From assembly GCF_900182665.1 (NCBI RefSeq), contig NZ_FXTL01000006.1:1-64000 (forward strand): a stretch of DNA of 64,000 bases, written 5' to 3'. The position numbers and the translations under genes are program-made. The notes under the pieces are model-generated. The model made no database searches. It was not told where the DNA came from and was given only the letters and a program-made list of their open reading frames with translations. The DNA comes from Propioniciclava tarda. GTDB taxonomy: Bacteria > Actinomycetota > Actinomycetes > Propionibacteriales > Propionibacteriaceae. This document shows positions 22,675-30,270 of the stretch, one piece after another (position 1 is the first letter of the stretch; each line of letters opens with the position of its first letter).

Positions 22675-22834
22675 CCACGGCCCCCTCCTGTTCTGTTCGG
22701 ACGCCGATGCTGCGCGTCGGCGTCTAGCGTCGTCGAGAACGCCGTGCGACTGTCCGGTTTGACCGGCGGACCGGTGGCCCTCGTCAGGGTGGTGGACGAA
22801 CAGTCGTGGCACTGAACCCGAATAGGGTGGTCCG

Positions 22835-22912
22835 GTGATCTTCTCGTCCCGGCTCTCTGCTGCGGGTTCAGCTCCGGAACAGCGCCCTGCCGATCGGGCG
22901 TCCTGCCGATGA
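22835..22912 (+). CDS. Leaderless 25-codon leader ORF before the TRIC gene
   Basis: The GTG at 22835 lies six bases after TAGGGT (22823-22828). The ORF encodes 25 residues, includes one Cys and is Ser/Ala/Arg-rich. It ends in TGA at 22910-22912, overlapping the ATG of the next gene (ATGA), the standard mark of translational coupling. No ribosome site is seen for the downstream gene, which supports real translation of this leader. Confidence 0.55.
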   Translation: MIFSSRLSAAGSAPEQRPADRASCR

Positions 22913-23637
22913 CTATCACCGAAGCCATCAGGGTCATCGACCTGCTCGGCACGTTCGCGTTCGCGGCCAACGGCGCCTATGCGGCCGTCCGCGCCGCGAA
23001 GGTCGACATCGTCGGGCTGATCGTCCTGGGGTCAGTGACGGCCGTCGGCGGCGGGATCATCCGCGACGTCCTGCTGGACGTCCAGCCCGTCGCGCTCGCC
23101 ACCTGGATCTACCCCACCGTGGCCCTGGTCGGCTCCTTGGTTCCCATCGTGTTGCGGCGTCCCCGGCGGCTGCTCGGACGCACCATCGGCATGCTCGACA
23201 CCATCGGACTCAGCCTGTTCTGCGTTGTCGGAGCCCAAAAGGCCCTCGAACACGGGCTCGGCCCGGTGCCGGCCATCTGGTTGGGCGTCGTCACCTGCAT
23301 CGGCGGCGGCATCCTGCGCGACGTCATGACCAAGCGGGTTCCGGCGGTGCTCAAGGAGGGCTTCTATGCGGTGCCCGCCGCCGCCGGTGCGGCCGTCGTG
23401 GCCGTCGCGCCGCTCCTGGGCACGGGCGCCGGGGTGGCGATGGCGACCGGGGCCGCCACCTGCTTCCTGCTGCGCATGATCGGCGTCACCCTCAAGGTGA
23501 ACCTGCCCGCCACCCATCAGTCGCCCGCGCCCGCGGCGTCCGAGTCGCCCACGAGCGAGCGCGCGATCGAGCCACCGTCACCGGGCGCACCCGACGTCGA
23601 GGCGGAGACCAAGTCCCACCGCGCGGACCAGACCTGA
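22909..23637 (+). CDS. TRIC-family cation channel (YicG/UPF0126)
   Basis: Protein of 242 residues with seven hydrophobic segments. It contains the internal repeat of the TRIC family: AVGGGIIRDVLL in the first half and IGGGILRDVM in the second, with a conserved FAANGA motif near the N-terminus. Prokaryotic TRIC proteins form trimeric K+ or other monovalent cation channels. The last about 45 residues are a disordered Pro/Ser/Ala tail. The ATG overlaps a 25-codon leader ORF and has no obvious ribosome site of its own. Confidence 0.87.
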   Translation: MTITEAIRVIDLLGTFAFAANGAYAAVRAAKVDIVGLIVLGSVTAVGGGIIRDVLLDVQPVALATWIYPTVALVGSLVPIVLRRPRRLLGRTIGMLDTIGLSLFCVVGAQKALEHGLGPVPAIWLGVVTCIGGGILRDVMTKRVPAVLKEGFYAVPAAAGAAVVAVAPLLGTGAGVAMATGAATCFLLRMIGVTLKVNLPATHQSPAPAASESPTSERAIEPPSPGAPDVEAETKSHRADQT

Positions 23638-23662
23638 GAGCCCGGACGCCCGCGCGTTGGTC

Positions 23663-23729
23663 CCGACCGAACGCTAGCCCCCGAGCGAACGTCTTTGACC
23701 CCGAGCGGACGCGTGCTCCCGACCGGATG
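23663..23729. repeat. Four iteron-like repeats CCGASCGRAYG
   Basis: CCGACCGAACG (23663), CCGAGCGAACG (23681), CCGAGCGGACG (23701) and CCGACCGGATG (23719) recur at spacings of 18, 20 and 18 bases. They fill the gap between the convergent TRIC and licT genes. Regular helical spacing could suit protein binding, but function is unknown. Confidence 0.5.
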
Positions 23730-23743
23730 CCGCTCTGCGCACG

Positions 23744-24583
23744 TCAGGCCTGGTCGGACGCCACTCGCGCGACGTGCAGCGTCAGGTAGGCGATCTCGTC
23801 GTCCGTCAGCGCGGACCCGAGCCGCAACTCGAGGATCGCCGCCAGCCGGTCGGCGCACTCGAGCGCGCGCGGGTAGGCCTCCCGGATCGCGGAGCCGATC
23901 GTGGAGTGCTCCTGCGCGAGCTGGCGGTGCTGCTCGATCCGCACGAACAGGTATCTCAGGTGCGTGATGAAGCGACCCACGCTGACCGATCCCAGGTCGA
24001 GCGCGAAGCCGTAGGTCCGCTCGATGACCTCGATGAGCTGCTGGATGACGCCGGTCATCGTGTAGGTGAACGACAGGTCGCCGGTTGAGAAACCCGCGTT
24101 GACCAGGTGCAACGCCAAGGCGACGGCCTCGGCGTCCGGCAGCGGCGTCTCGACGCGACGGTTGACGGCGGCCAGCAGGGCGACCGACTGGCGGTACTCC
24201 TCGGGGTACAGGTTCTGGACCTCGGCGAGCAGTGGGTAATCGAACACCATGGCGAGGTCGAGGCGCTTGAGGGCGAAGCTGACGTGGTCGGCGAGCGCGA
24301 TGACGAGCGTCGGGGAGGCTGCCGCGCGGGCGTCCAGGCCGGCTTCGGTCATGGCGGACGCGACCAGCGCGATGTGCTCGGGCGGGATGCCCGCCAGCAG
24401 CGCGGCGAGGTGGTCGGGGTCGCGTCCGTCGGCGGGGACGAACGTGCGAGCGACCTTGTCGGCGGCGACGACCTGACCCGGCCGGGCCTGGTAGCCCAGG
24501 CCACGGCCGGTCAGGATGACTTCGCCACCAGCGTCGTCCAGCGCGAGGACGACGTTGTTGTTGAAGACGCGGACCACCCTCAC
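23744..24583 (-). CDS. licT: PRD-domain transcription antiterminator (LicT/BglG family)
   Basis: Protein of 279 residues. An N-terminal RNA-binding domain (MRVVRVFNNNVVLALDD, LTGRGLGYQARPGQ) is followed by two PTS regulation domains with conserved His residues (LADHVSFALKR, HLVNAGF, HLRYLFVR, LTLHVARV). It binds a ribonucleic antiterminator and prevents early termination when sugar is available; the PTS phosphorylates its PRDs. It lies 34 bases after the PTS gene, whose leader carries a clear target site. The start is GTG at 24583. Confidence 0.93.
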   Translation of the reverse strand: MRVVRVFNNNVVLALDDAGGEVILTGRGLGYQARPGQVVAADKVARTFVPADGRDPDHLAALLAGIPPEHIALVASAMTEAGLDARAAASPTLVIALADHVSFALKRLDLAMVFDYPLLAEVQNLYPEEYRQSVALLAAVNRRVETPLPDAEAVALALHLVNAGFSTGDLSFTYTMTGVIQQLIEVIERTYGFALDLGSVSVGRFITHLRYLFVRIEQHRQLAQEHSTIGSAIREAYPRALECADRLAAILELRLGSALTDDEIAYLTLHVARVASDQA

Positions 24584-24617
24584 GGCCGACCCGCGCCTTC
24601 AACAGTTCTCATGGACG

Positions 24618-26708
24618 TCAGCGAACCACGTCGATGACGGGAGCACCGGCCACGACGGTCTCGCCGACGTGCGGCGTGACCGAGCCCATGGCCTTGGTGT
24701 TGGTGACGGTGACCATCGTGGTCGTGTCGTACCCGGCGGCGCGGATGCCGTCCAGGTTGACCTCGGCCAACAGATCACCGGCGTTCACGTGCGCACCCTT
24801 CTCGACGGCCACGGTGAAATTCTCGCCCTTCAGACGCACCGTGTCGATGCCGATGTGCACGAGCACCTCGACGCCGGAGTCCGTCTTGATGCCGAACGCG
24901 TGACCGCTCTTCGGCACCGTCAGCAGGACGCCGCTCACCGGCGACGTGATGCGTCCGGACGTGGGGATGATCCCGACGCCGTCACCGAGCACCCGGGACG
25001 AGAACACCTTGTCGTTCACGTCGTCGAGCGCGACGACGCGTCCACCGACGGGGGCGACGATCGTCGTCTTCGTCCCGGCGGCGGACGCCGCAGGTGCGGC
25101 CGCGACGGGGGCGGGGGCAACAGCCGCGGCGGCCGGGGCGGCCACCGAACCGGCGCCGACCAGGGCCAGCTCGCGCTCGCGGGCGAGGTCAGCGGCCTCC
25201 TGGGCGCGCTCGGCCTCTTCCTCGGCCTTCTGCTCCGGCGTCCGGTAGTCGGAGATGATGACGAGGATCATGGCCGTGAAGAACGCGGCGGTGATCGCGA
25301 TGACGTAGACCCACACCGGGTTGAAGACGGGGATGGTCAGCAGCGAGGTGAACGCGAACGTCCCCGTCTTCACGCCGCCGGAGCTCCAGCCCAGGATGCC
25401 CGTGACGAGACCGCCGACGAGACAGCCGATGAGCATGCGCGGGTAGATGCGCTTGTAGCGCAGGTGGATGCCGTAGAGGGACGGCTCCGAGATGCCACCC
25501 AGCAGGCCGGCGGCCAGGGCGCCGATGGCGGTCTGCTGCAGCTCGCGGTTCTTGTTGCGCGTCGTCAAGTAGAGGACGCCGGCGGTCGCGCCGAAGCAGG
25601 CGAAGTTCCACGAGCCCATGGGGCCCTGGATGAAGTCCTGATGGTTGGTGGCGGCGCTCGCGATGTTGGCGAGCATCAGGGCGTTCAGCGGCCAGTGCAG
25701 TCCGAGCGGGACGAGGAACGGGTACAGCAGCGGGATGATGATCGCGAACAGGATCGGAGCGTTGCCATTGAGCCAGGCGAGGCCGGAGCCGAGGCCGGTG
25801 CCAAGCCAGATCCCGAGCGGGCCGATGAGGAAGGCCGTGACCGGGATCATGATGAGCATCGAGAAGAACGGCACGAACACCATCTGGATGTTCTCGGGGA
25901 AGATCTTCTTCAAGAACCGGTAGACCAAGGCCAGCACCGCGACCATGATCAGCGGCACGAACACCTGGCCGCCGTAGCCGTTGAGCTGCATCGGCAGGCC
26001 GAAGATCTGGGCGACGCACGAGTCGGTGCCCAGGGTCGGGTTCGTCGTGCAGACGGTGCCCGGGAAGACCTTCGGGTTGCTGAGGCTCATGTACTCAGGT
26101 GTGAACAGCGCCGCCATCACCGTGGCGCCGAGCCACGGGTCGACCTTCAGCTTCTTGGCGGCGTTGTAGGCCACCATCACGGGCAGGAAGTAGAGGACGG
26201 CTCGCCACATCGAATCCCAGAAGATCCAGCTTGCGCCCGCCTCCTTGGCACGGTCGACGCCCTGGAAGGGGACGATGTGGAACGCGTCCAAGACAGCCGC
26301 GATGGCGATGATCAGCGAGCCGCCCAGCAGCACGCCCAGCAGCGGACGGAACGAGTCGGACAGGTACTCGAAGAAGGCGTCAAGCCACGCGAACTTGCCG
26401 CGTGCCTTCGCGCGCTCAGCGGCCTTGACATCGGCGTCGCTGAGGCGTCCGCTGCCAATGCTCTTCATGGCCGGCAGAGCCATGATGTCGCTGAAGTAGG
26501 ACTGGACCGCGCCGCCGATGACGATCTGGTAGCGGTCGCCGGACTGGGGGACGGCGCCCATGACGCCGGGGATGGACTCGACGGTCTTGGTGACGACCTT
26601 CGAAGCATCGTTGAGCTCGAAGCGCAGGCGCGTCGCGCAGTGGGTAAGGGATCGGATGTTTCCTGGACCGCCGACTGCGTCGACGATCTGTTCGGCTGAG
26701 GTGGCCAT
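24618..26708 (-). CDS. PTS beta-glucoside-type transporter, EIIBCA
   Basis: Protein of 696 residues. EIIB domain first, with phosphorylated Cys about 24 (SLTHCATRLRF); a membrane EIIC domain (about 115-475); an Ala/Pro linker; and a C-terminal EIIA of glucose type with VLVHIGIDTVRLKG (His about 616). The domain order and the LicT partner fit the beta-glucoside (Bgl/Asc) subgroup, so aryl-beta-glucosides or a related disaccharide are the likely substrates. No phospho-beta-glucosidase gene is in the window. The ATG at 26708 follows AAGGAG by five bases. Confidence 0.93.
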   Translation of the reverse strand: MATSAEQIVDAVGGPGNIRSLTHCATRLRFELNDASKVVTKTVESIPGVMGAVPQSGDRYQIVIGGAVQSYFSDIMALPAMKSIGSGRLSDADVKAAERAKARGKFAWLDAFFEYLSDSFRPLLGVLLGGSLIIAIAAVLDAFHIVPFQGVDRAKEAGASWIFWDSMWRAVLYFLPVMVAYNAAKKLKVDPWLGATVMAALFTPEYMSLSNPKVFPGTVCTTNPTLGTDSCVAQIFGLPMQLNGYGGQVFVPLIMVAVLALVYRFLKKIFPENIQMVFVPFFSMLIMIPVTAFLIGPLGIWLGTGLGSGLAWLNGNAPILFAIIIPLLYPFLVPLGLHWPLNALMLANIASAATNHQDFIQGPMGSWNFACFGATAGVLYLTTRNKNRELQQTAIGALAAGLLGGISEPSLYGIHLRYKRIYPRMLIGCLVGGLVTGILGWSSGGVKTGTFAFTSLLTIPVFNPVWVYVIAITAAFFTAMILVIISDYRTPEQKAEEEAERAQEAADLARERELALVGAGSVAAPAAAAVAPAPVAAAPAASAAGTKTTIVAPVGGRVVALDDVNDKVFSSRVLGDGVGIIPTSGRITSPVSGVLLTVPKSGHAFGIKTDSGVEVLVHIGIDTVRLKGENFTVAVEKGAHVNAGDLLAEVNLDGIRAAGYDTTTMVTVTNTKAMGSVTPHVGETVVAGAPVIDVVR

Positions 26709-26753
26709 GGCTCTCCTTCGGGCTGGGTCGACGGCCGCGCTCACAAGGCCTCG

Positions 26754-26797
26754 CAAACAAAAAGACCCGAGACGCACACGAAGTGCCTCTCAGGTCT
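26754..26797 (-). terminator. Leader terminator of the PTS operon
   Basis: AGACCTGAGA pairs with TCTCGGGTCT around an inner GCAC/GTGC stem (26763-26797), followed on the minus strand by TTTTTGTTTG. It stops transcription before the PTS gene unless LicT stabilises the overlapping antiterminator. Confidence 0.9.
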
Positions 26798-26821
26798 TGC
26801 CTCATCGAGGAGTAGCAACCC
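26790..26821 (-). promoter_or_regulatory. Ribonucleic antiterminator (RAT) for LicT
   Basis: On the minus strand the site reads GGGTTGCTACTCC, CTCGAT, then GAGGCAAGACCTGA. This closely follows the BglG/LicT target pattern GGxTTGTTACT..GCAGGCAAGACCTAA. Its 3' end is the 5' arm of the terminator, so the two structures are mutually exclusive. Confidence 0.9.
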
Positions 26822-26844
26822 TGCGAACGAACCGTTCGCTGCGC

Positions 26845-26873
26845 ACATTACGGTCGCGTGCGGGAGGCGTCAA
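26845..26873 (-). promoter_or_regulatory. Promoter of the PTS-licT operon
   Basis: On the minus strand, TTGACG (26868-26873), a 17-base spacer and TAATGT (26845-26850) form a near-ideal housekeeping promoter, about 24 bases upstream of the RAT. An inverted repeat GCGAACG-AAC-CGTTCGC (26823-26839) lies between the two and may be a leader hairpin or operator. Confidence 0.85.
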
Positions 26874-26884
26874 GAGAGGCAGCC

Positions 26885-28126
26885 CTAAGCGGCCACGTTG
26901 GCGGTCCACAGGGTCGTGACAGCCGCGTCCGTGGTCGCCAGGTAGATGGACCCATTCCGCTCGACCAGGGCGGTCGGCGTCCCGGGGGGCGCGGTTTGTT
27001 GCCGGACGCCGGCGCCCGCGACGTTGAGCAGCACTCCCCCGGACGCCGTCGGGAAGGCCAGCTGGCCCGTCGTCGGGCTGGGGACCTTGGCGCCCTCCGG
27101 AACGCCGATGGTCGGCAGAGCCAGTTCGGACGCCGCCACGCCACTCAGTCGCCACGCGCGGGCGTGGCCGTCGGCCCCCACGCCGGCGATCAGGCAGTCG
27201 GACGGGCCACAGCCGATCGCCTCCGCGCGTCCGGGCCCGCCGGGGAGCGCGACGCGGGTCCATGGCCCGGACGCCCCGCGCGCGACCCACGCCGCTGGCG
27301 TCTGGCTCGCCTCGCCGGTCAGGTCGATCTCGTCGCCGACGAGAACCAGGCCGGACGCCGTGGCCGCGATGCCCGCCGCCTTGCGGAGCAGCTGCGGCGT
27401 CGATCTCAGGTCGGGCGACGCCGGGAGACGCGTCCAGGTGGCCGGGCTGGCCGGCGTCCAGAGGGCGATGTCGAGGCCGACCGCACCGGCCCAGGAGCCG
27501 GCGATCACCGGACCCTCCGGGCCGGACGTGATCCCGACGAGCGCACCCGCGCCCCAGCCACCGAACGTCTCGAAGGGCTGCGGCTGTTCGACCAACGTCA
27601 GGTTTGAGGAAGTGGCCGCCGAGCCGGCCGTCGGACTAGGGGCTTCGACAGGCTCAGCCACCGTGCCAAAGGTCCAGGACCCGTTCCCGGCCCCTGAGCT
27701 TGTCGAAGGGGAGCTTGTCGAAGGGGAGCTTGCGGAACGCGAGCTTGTCAAGGAACCCCAGACCGACCACCGGACGTTGCTGTGGGCGCCGCCCCGTGCT
27801 CCGCCGACCGCGACCAGTCCGTCCGGACCGGACGCGAACCCCAGCCAGGACGCCTCAGCGCCGTAGCCCGTTGTCGGACGCACCTCGACCGGAGACGACA
27901 GCCCAGCCCGAAACACCAACACCCGCGGCGCCTGCCCCTTCGCCGCGTCCGCGGCTAGGCCGACGATGACGGCGTCCGGCGCCACCCCGAGCGCGGAGAC
28001 GCCCGTCACCTCGACCGGGCGCCAGTCCAGCAGTTGCGCCGGCGGTTGGGCGCAGGCAGCCAACGCGAGGGCGAGGACGACCGTGCCCGCCCAGGCGAGA
28101 GGCGTCCAGGACCGCATCGCCGACAT
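26885..28126 (-). CDS. Putative secreted lipoprotein, beta-propeller-like
   Basis: Protein of 413 residues. The signal peptide (MRSWTPLAWAGTVVLALALAAC) ends in a lipobox. The mature part shows repeating blocks of GLVAVGG, GPVIAGSWAG, SGLVLVGDE and GSIYLATTD type, suggesting a beta-propeller, with no enzyme motif. Residues about 123-165 are encoded by an in-frame insertion of dispersed-repeat DNA and a 15-bp tandem array (27639-27756). The ATG at 28126 lies seven bases after TACAGT (leaderless). Function is unknown. Confidence 0.75.
   Translation of the reverse strand: MSAMRSWTPLAWAGTVVLALALAACAQPPAQLLDWRPVEVTGVSALGVAPDAVIVGLAADAAKGQAPRVLVFRAGLSSPVEVRPTTGYGAEASWLGFASGPDGLVAVGGARGGAHSNVRWSVWGSLTSSRSASSPSTSSPSTSSGAGNGSWTFGTVAEPVEAPSPTAGSAATSSNLTLVEQPQPFETFGGWGAGALVGITSGPEGPVIAGSWAGAVGLDIALWTPASPATWTRLPASPDLRSTPQLLRKAAGIAATASGLVLVGDEIDLTGEASQTPAAWVARGASGPWTRVALPGGPGRAEAIGCGPSDCLIAGVGADGHARAWRLSGVAASELALPTIGVPEGAKVPSPTTGQLAFPTASGGVLLNVAGAGVRQQTAPPGTPTALVERNGSIYLATTDAAVTTLWTANVAA
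27639..27756. repeat. TTCGACA-family repeat plus 15-bp tandem array inside a gene
   Basis: A GGGCTTCGACAGGCTCAGCC copy (27639-27662) is followed by four tandem 15-base units starting AGCTTG at 27697, 27712, 27727 and 27742; the first two are identical and the last two degraded. The whole stretch stays in frame within the lipoprotein gene and is translated as AEPVEA and SPSTS-type blocks. Confidence 0.8.
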
Positions 28127-28186
28127 GCCGGGCACTGTACGTCGTCGTTGTCGGCCCATGCTGCCCCCGAACCCCCCGAGGCGCCT

Positions 28187-28230
28187 CACCTGTGACGTTG
28201 GTGGCGCCTACCCCGACAAAGTCACACGCG
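28187..28230. repeat. Hairpin element copy A (TGTGAC...GTCACA)
   Basis: TGTGACGTTGGTGGCG, CCTACCCC, then GACAAAGTCACACGCG. It is nearly identical to the element at 52472-52514. TGTGAC and GTCACA form the stem. It lies 61-104 bases upstream of the leaderless lipoprotein start at 28126. Confidence 0.7.
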
Positions 28231-28369
28231 AACCGCCTCAGCGCGCCCGCTGGTCGTGCCAGGCGACCCAGGTCCGGGCGCACCCAGTTTGAGCAGCAGC
28301 GGGCGCGCACACCTGGGCGCCCCCTCCCTGGGACCGCGCGACTAGTCTTCACGCAACGAAGGAGGTCCC

Positions 28370-29398
28370 ATGGCTCGACGACTCGGCGGCGCAACGACCT
28401 GGCTCAGCATCGCGGCAACGGGCCTGGCGGCCGCGGCAGTGGTCGGCGACCGCATCCAGAAGGTGAAGCGCATCCCGTCCGAGCTCCGGGCGCCGATGGC
28501 TTACGTGCCGTTGACCTTCAACGCGACCACCCTCGGTTTCCTGCGCAGGGCGCTGGCCAACCTGCCGGCGCCGACGCTGCCGGGGGTGTCGACCCGCGGC
28601 CAGGCGATCGAGGGTCCGGACGCCAACCCCAACCTCACGGTGCTGATCTCGGAGCGACCCGACCGACCGAAGGGCTCGCCGGTCCTGCTGTGGATCCACG
28701 GCGGCGGCTTCGTAGCCGGCAACGCGGCGTCGTCGACGCCCGTCTGTCGTCGCTACGCCAACGACCTGAACGCCCTGGTGGTCAGCGTTGACTATCGCCT
28801 CGCCCCCGAGCACCCGTTCCCGGCGGCGCTGGACGACTGTTTCGCGGCACTCACCTGGGTGCGCGACAACGCCGAGGCCCTCCGCATCGATCCGGACCGC
28901 ATCGCCATCGGCGGCGACTCGGCGGGCGGCGGCCTCGCGGCCTGCCTCGCCCAGCGCGCCACGGACGCGGGCATCCCGCTGGCCCTGCAACTCCTGATCT
29001 ACCCCATGCTGGACGACCGCACCTGCACCAAGACCCCGCCGCCCGGCGTCGGCGAGCTGGTCTGGACGCCGGCGTCCAACCTTTTCGGCTGGACGTCCTA
29101 TCTCGGCGCCGAGCCCGGCGGCCCGGCCGCGCCGCCGTACGCGGTGGCGTCCCGTCGCGCCTCGCTCGCCGCGCTGCCGCCCGCCTGGATCGGCGTCGGC
29201 ACCCCGGACCTGTTCGTCGGCGAGGACGTCGCCTACGCCGAGCGGCTCCGCGCCGAGGGCGTCGACGTCACGATCGAGGTGGTCGAGGGCCTCTATCACG
29301 GCGCCGACGGCCTGGCCCTCAACGCCCCGCAGTCGAAGCTGTTCTACGCCTCCCAGGTGGACGCCCTGCGCGCCGCCTGGGGCGTCGCCGCCCCCTAG
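28370..29398 (+). CDS. Alpha/beta hydrolase, hormone-sensitive-lipase-type esterase
   Basis: Protein of 342 residues. It has an N-terminal hydrophobic anchor (about 8-26), an oxyanion-hole motif HGGGF (110-114), a catalytic Ser in GDSAGG (about 184), an Asp near 276-283 (TPDLFVGED) and a His near 308 (LYHGAD): the HSL/bacterial esterase family IV layout. It hydrolyses short-chain esters; the natural substrate is unknown. The ATG follows AAGGAGG closely, with a TAGTCT -10 box about 25 bases before it. Confidence 0.9.
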   Translation: MARRLGGATTWLSIAATGLAAAAVVGDRIQKVKRIPSELRAPMAYVPLTFNATTLGFLRRALANLPAPTLPGVSTRGQAIEGPDANPNLTVLISERPDRPKGSPVLLWIHGGGFVAGNAASSTPVCRRYANDLNALVVSVDYRLAPEHPFPAALDDCFAALTWVRDNAEALRIDPDRIAIGGDSAGGGLAACLAQRATDAGIPLALQLLIYPMLDDRTCTKTPPPGVGELVWTPASNLFGWTSYLGAEPGGPAAPPYAVASRRASLAALPPAWIGVGTPDLFVGEDVAYAERLRAEGVDVTIEVVEGLYHGADGLALNAPQSKLFYASQVDALRAAWGVAAP

Positions 29399-29490
29399 CC
29401 GCCGAACGCCCCAGCGGCGACCGAGTCCCGCCCCAACACGATTTGACGGACTCCGCACGCGGGTAGCGTGGACGCGTCGAAAGGCCACCC

Positions 29491-30270
29491 ATGCTCACCA
29501 TCACCCACCTCACCAAGCACTACGGCGACAAGACCGCCGTCGCCGACCTGAGCCTGACCGTGCCGCCCGGGGCCATCACCGGCTTCATCGGACGCAACGG
29601 CGCCGGCAAAACCACGACCCTCCGCTCGGCGGCCGGCATCCTCGACTTCGACGCCGGGGTCATCACCATCGACGGCCACGACGTGCGCACCGACCCGGTC
29701 AGCGCGAAGCGCGTGACGGCCTTCCTGCCCGACAACCCCGACCTGTACGAGTTCATGTCCGGGCTCGACTACCTGAGCTTCATCGCCGACATCTACGGCA
29801 TCCCAGCCACATCCCGACGCAGCCTCATCGAGCGCTACGCGACCGCGTATGGCATCGACGGCGACCTGGGCTCGTCCGTCGGCAGCTATTCGCACGGCAT
29901 GAAGCAGAAGCTCGCGTTGGTCAGCGCGTTGATCCGGACGCCGCGGCTGCTCATGCTGGACGAGCCGTTCGTCGGCCTCGACCCGGTCGCCGCGCACAGG
30001 CTCAAGGGCGACCTGCGCTCGCTCTGCGACGCCGGGGGTGCCGTGCTGTTCAGCACGCACATCCTCGAGGTCGCGCAGGCGCTGTGCGACAACATCGCCA
30101 TCATCTCCGCCGGACGCCTCGTCGTCTCCGGACCGACCTCCTCCGTCGTCGGCGACTCGTCGCTCGAGAAGGTCTTCCTCGATCTGCAGGGGGACTCCGC
30201 CGGCGCGGCCCCGCCCGGAGCCACGCCCCAGCCGGCCCAGGAAGGTCCGCAGCCGGGGGCGTCCGCATGA
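29491..30270 (+). CDS. ABC transporter ATP-binding protein
   Basis: Protein of 259 residues. Walker A is GRNGAGKTTT (about 34-43), the signature is a variant SYSHGMKQKL, Walker B is LLMLDEPFVGLD, and the switch His is in STHILE. It resembles EcsA-type ATPases that pair with a separate membrane subunit. A Pro/Ala tail of about 25 residues follows. The stop overlaps the ATG of the permease gene (ATGA), so they form one transporter. The ligand is unknown. Confidence 0.9.
   Translation: MLTITHLTKHYGDKTAVADLSLTVPPGAITGFIGRNGAGKTTTLRSAAGILDFDAGVITIDGHDVRTDPVSAKRVTAFLPDNPDLYEFMSGLDYLSFIADIYGIPATSRRSLIERYATAYGIDGDLGSSVGSYSHGMKQKLALVSALIRTPRLLMLDEPFVGLDPVAAHRLKGDLRSLCDAGGAVLFSTHILEVAQALCDNIAIISAGRLVVSGPTSSVVGDSSLEKVFLDLQGDSAGAAPPGATPQPAQEGPQPGASA

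Noticed and set aside
24516-26699. 727-codon plus-strand frame opposite the PTS gene
   Set aside because: Shadow of EIIBCA, rich in Asp/Arg/His without any domain.
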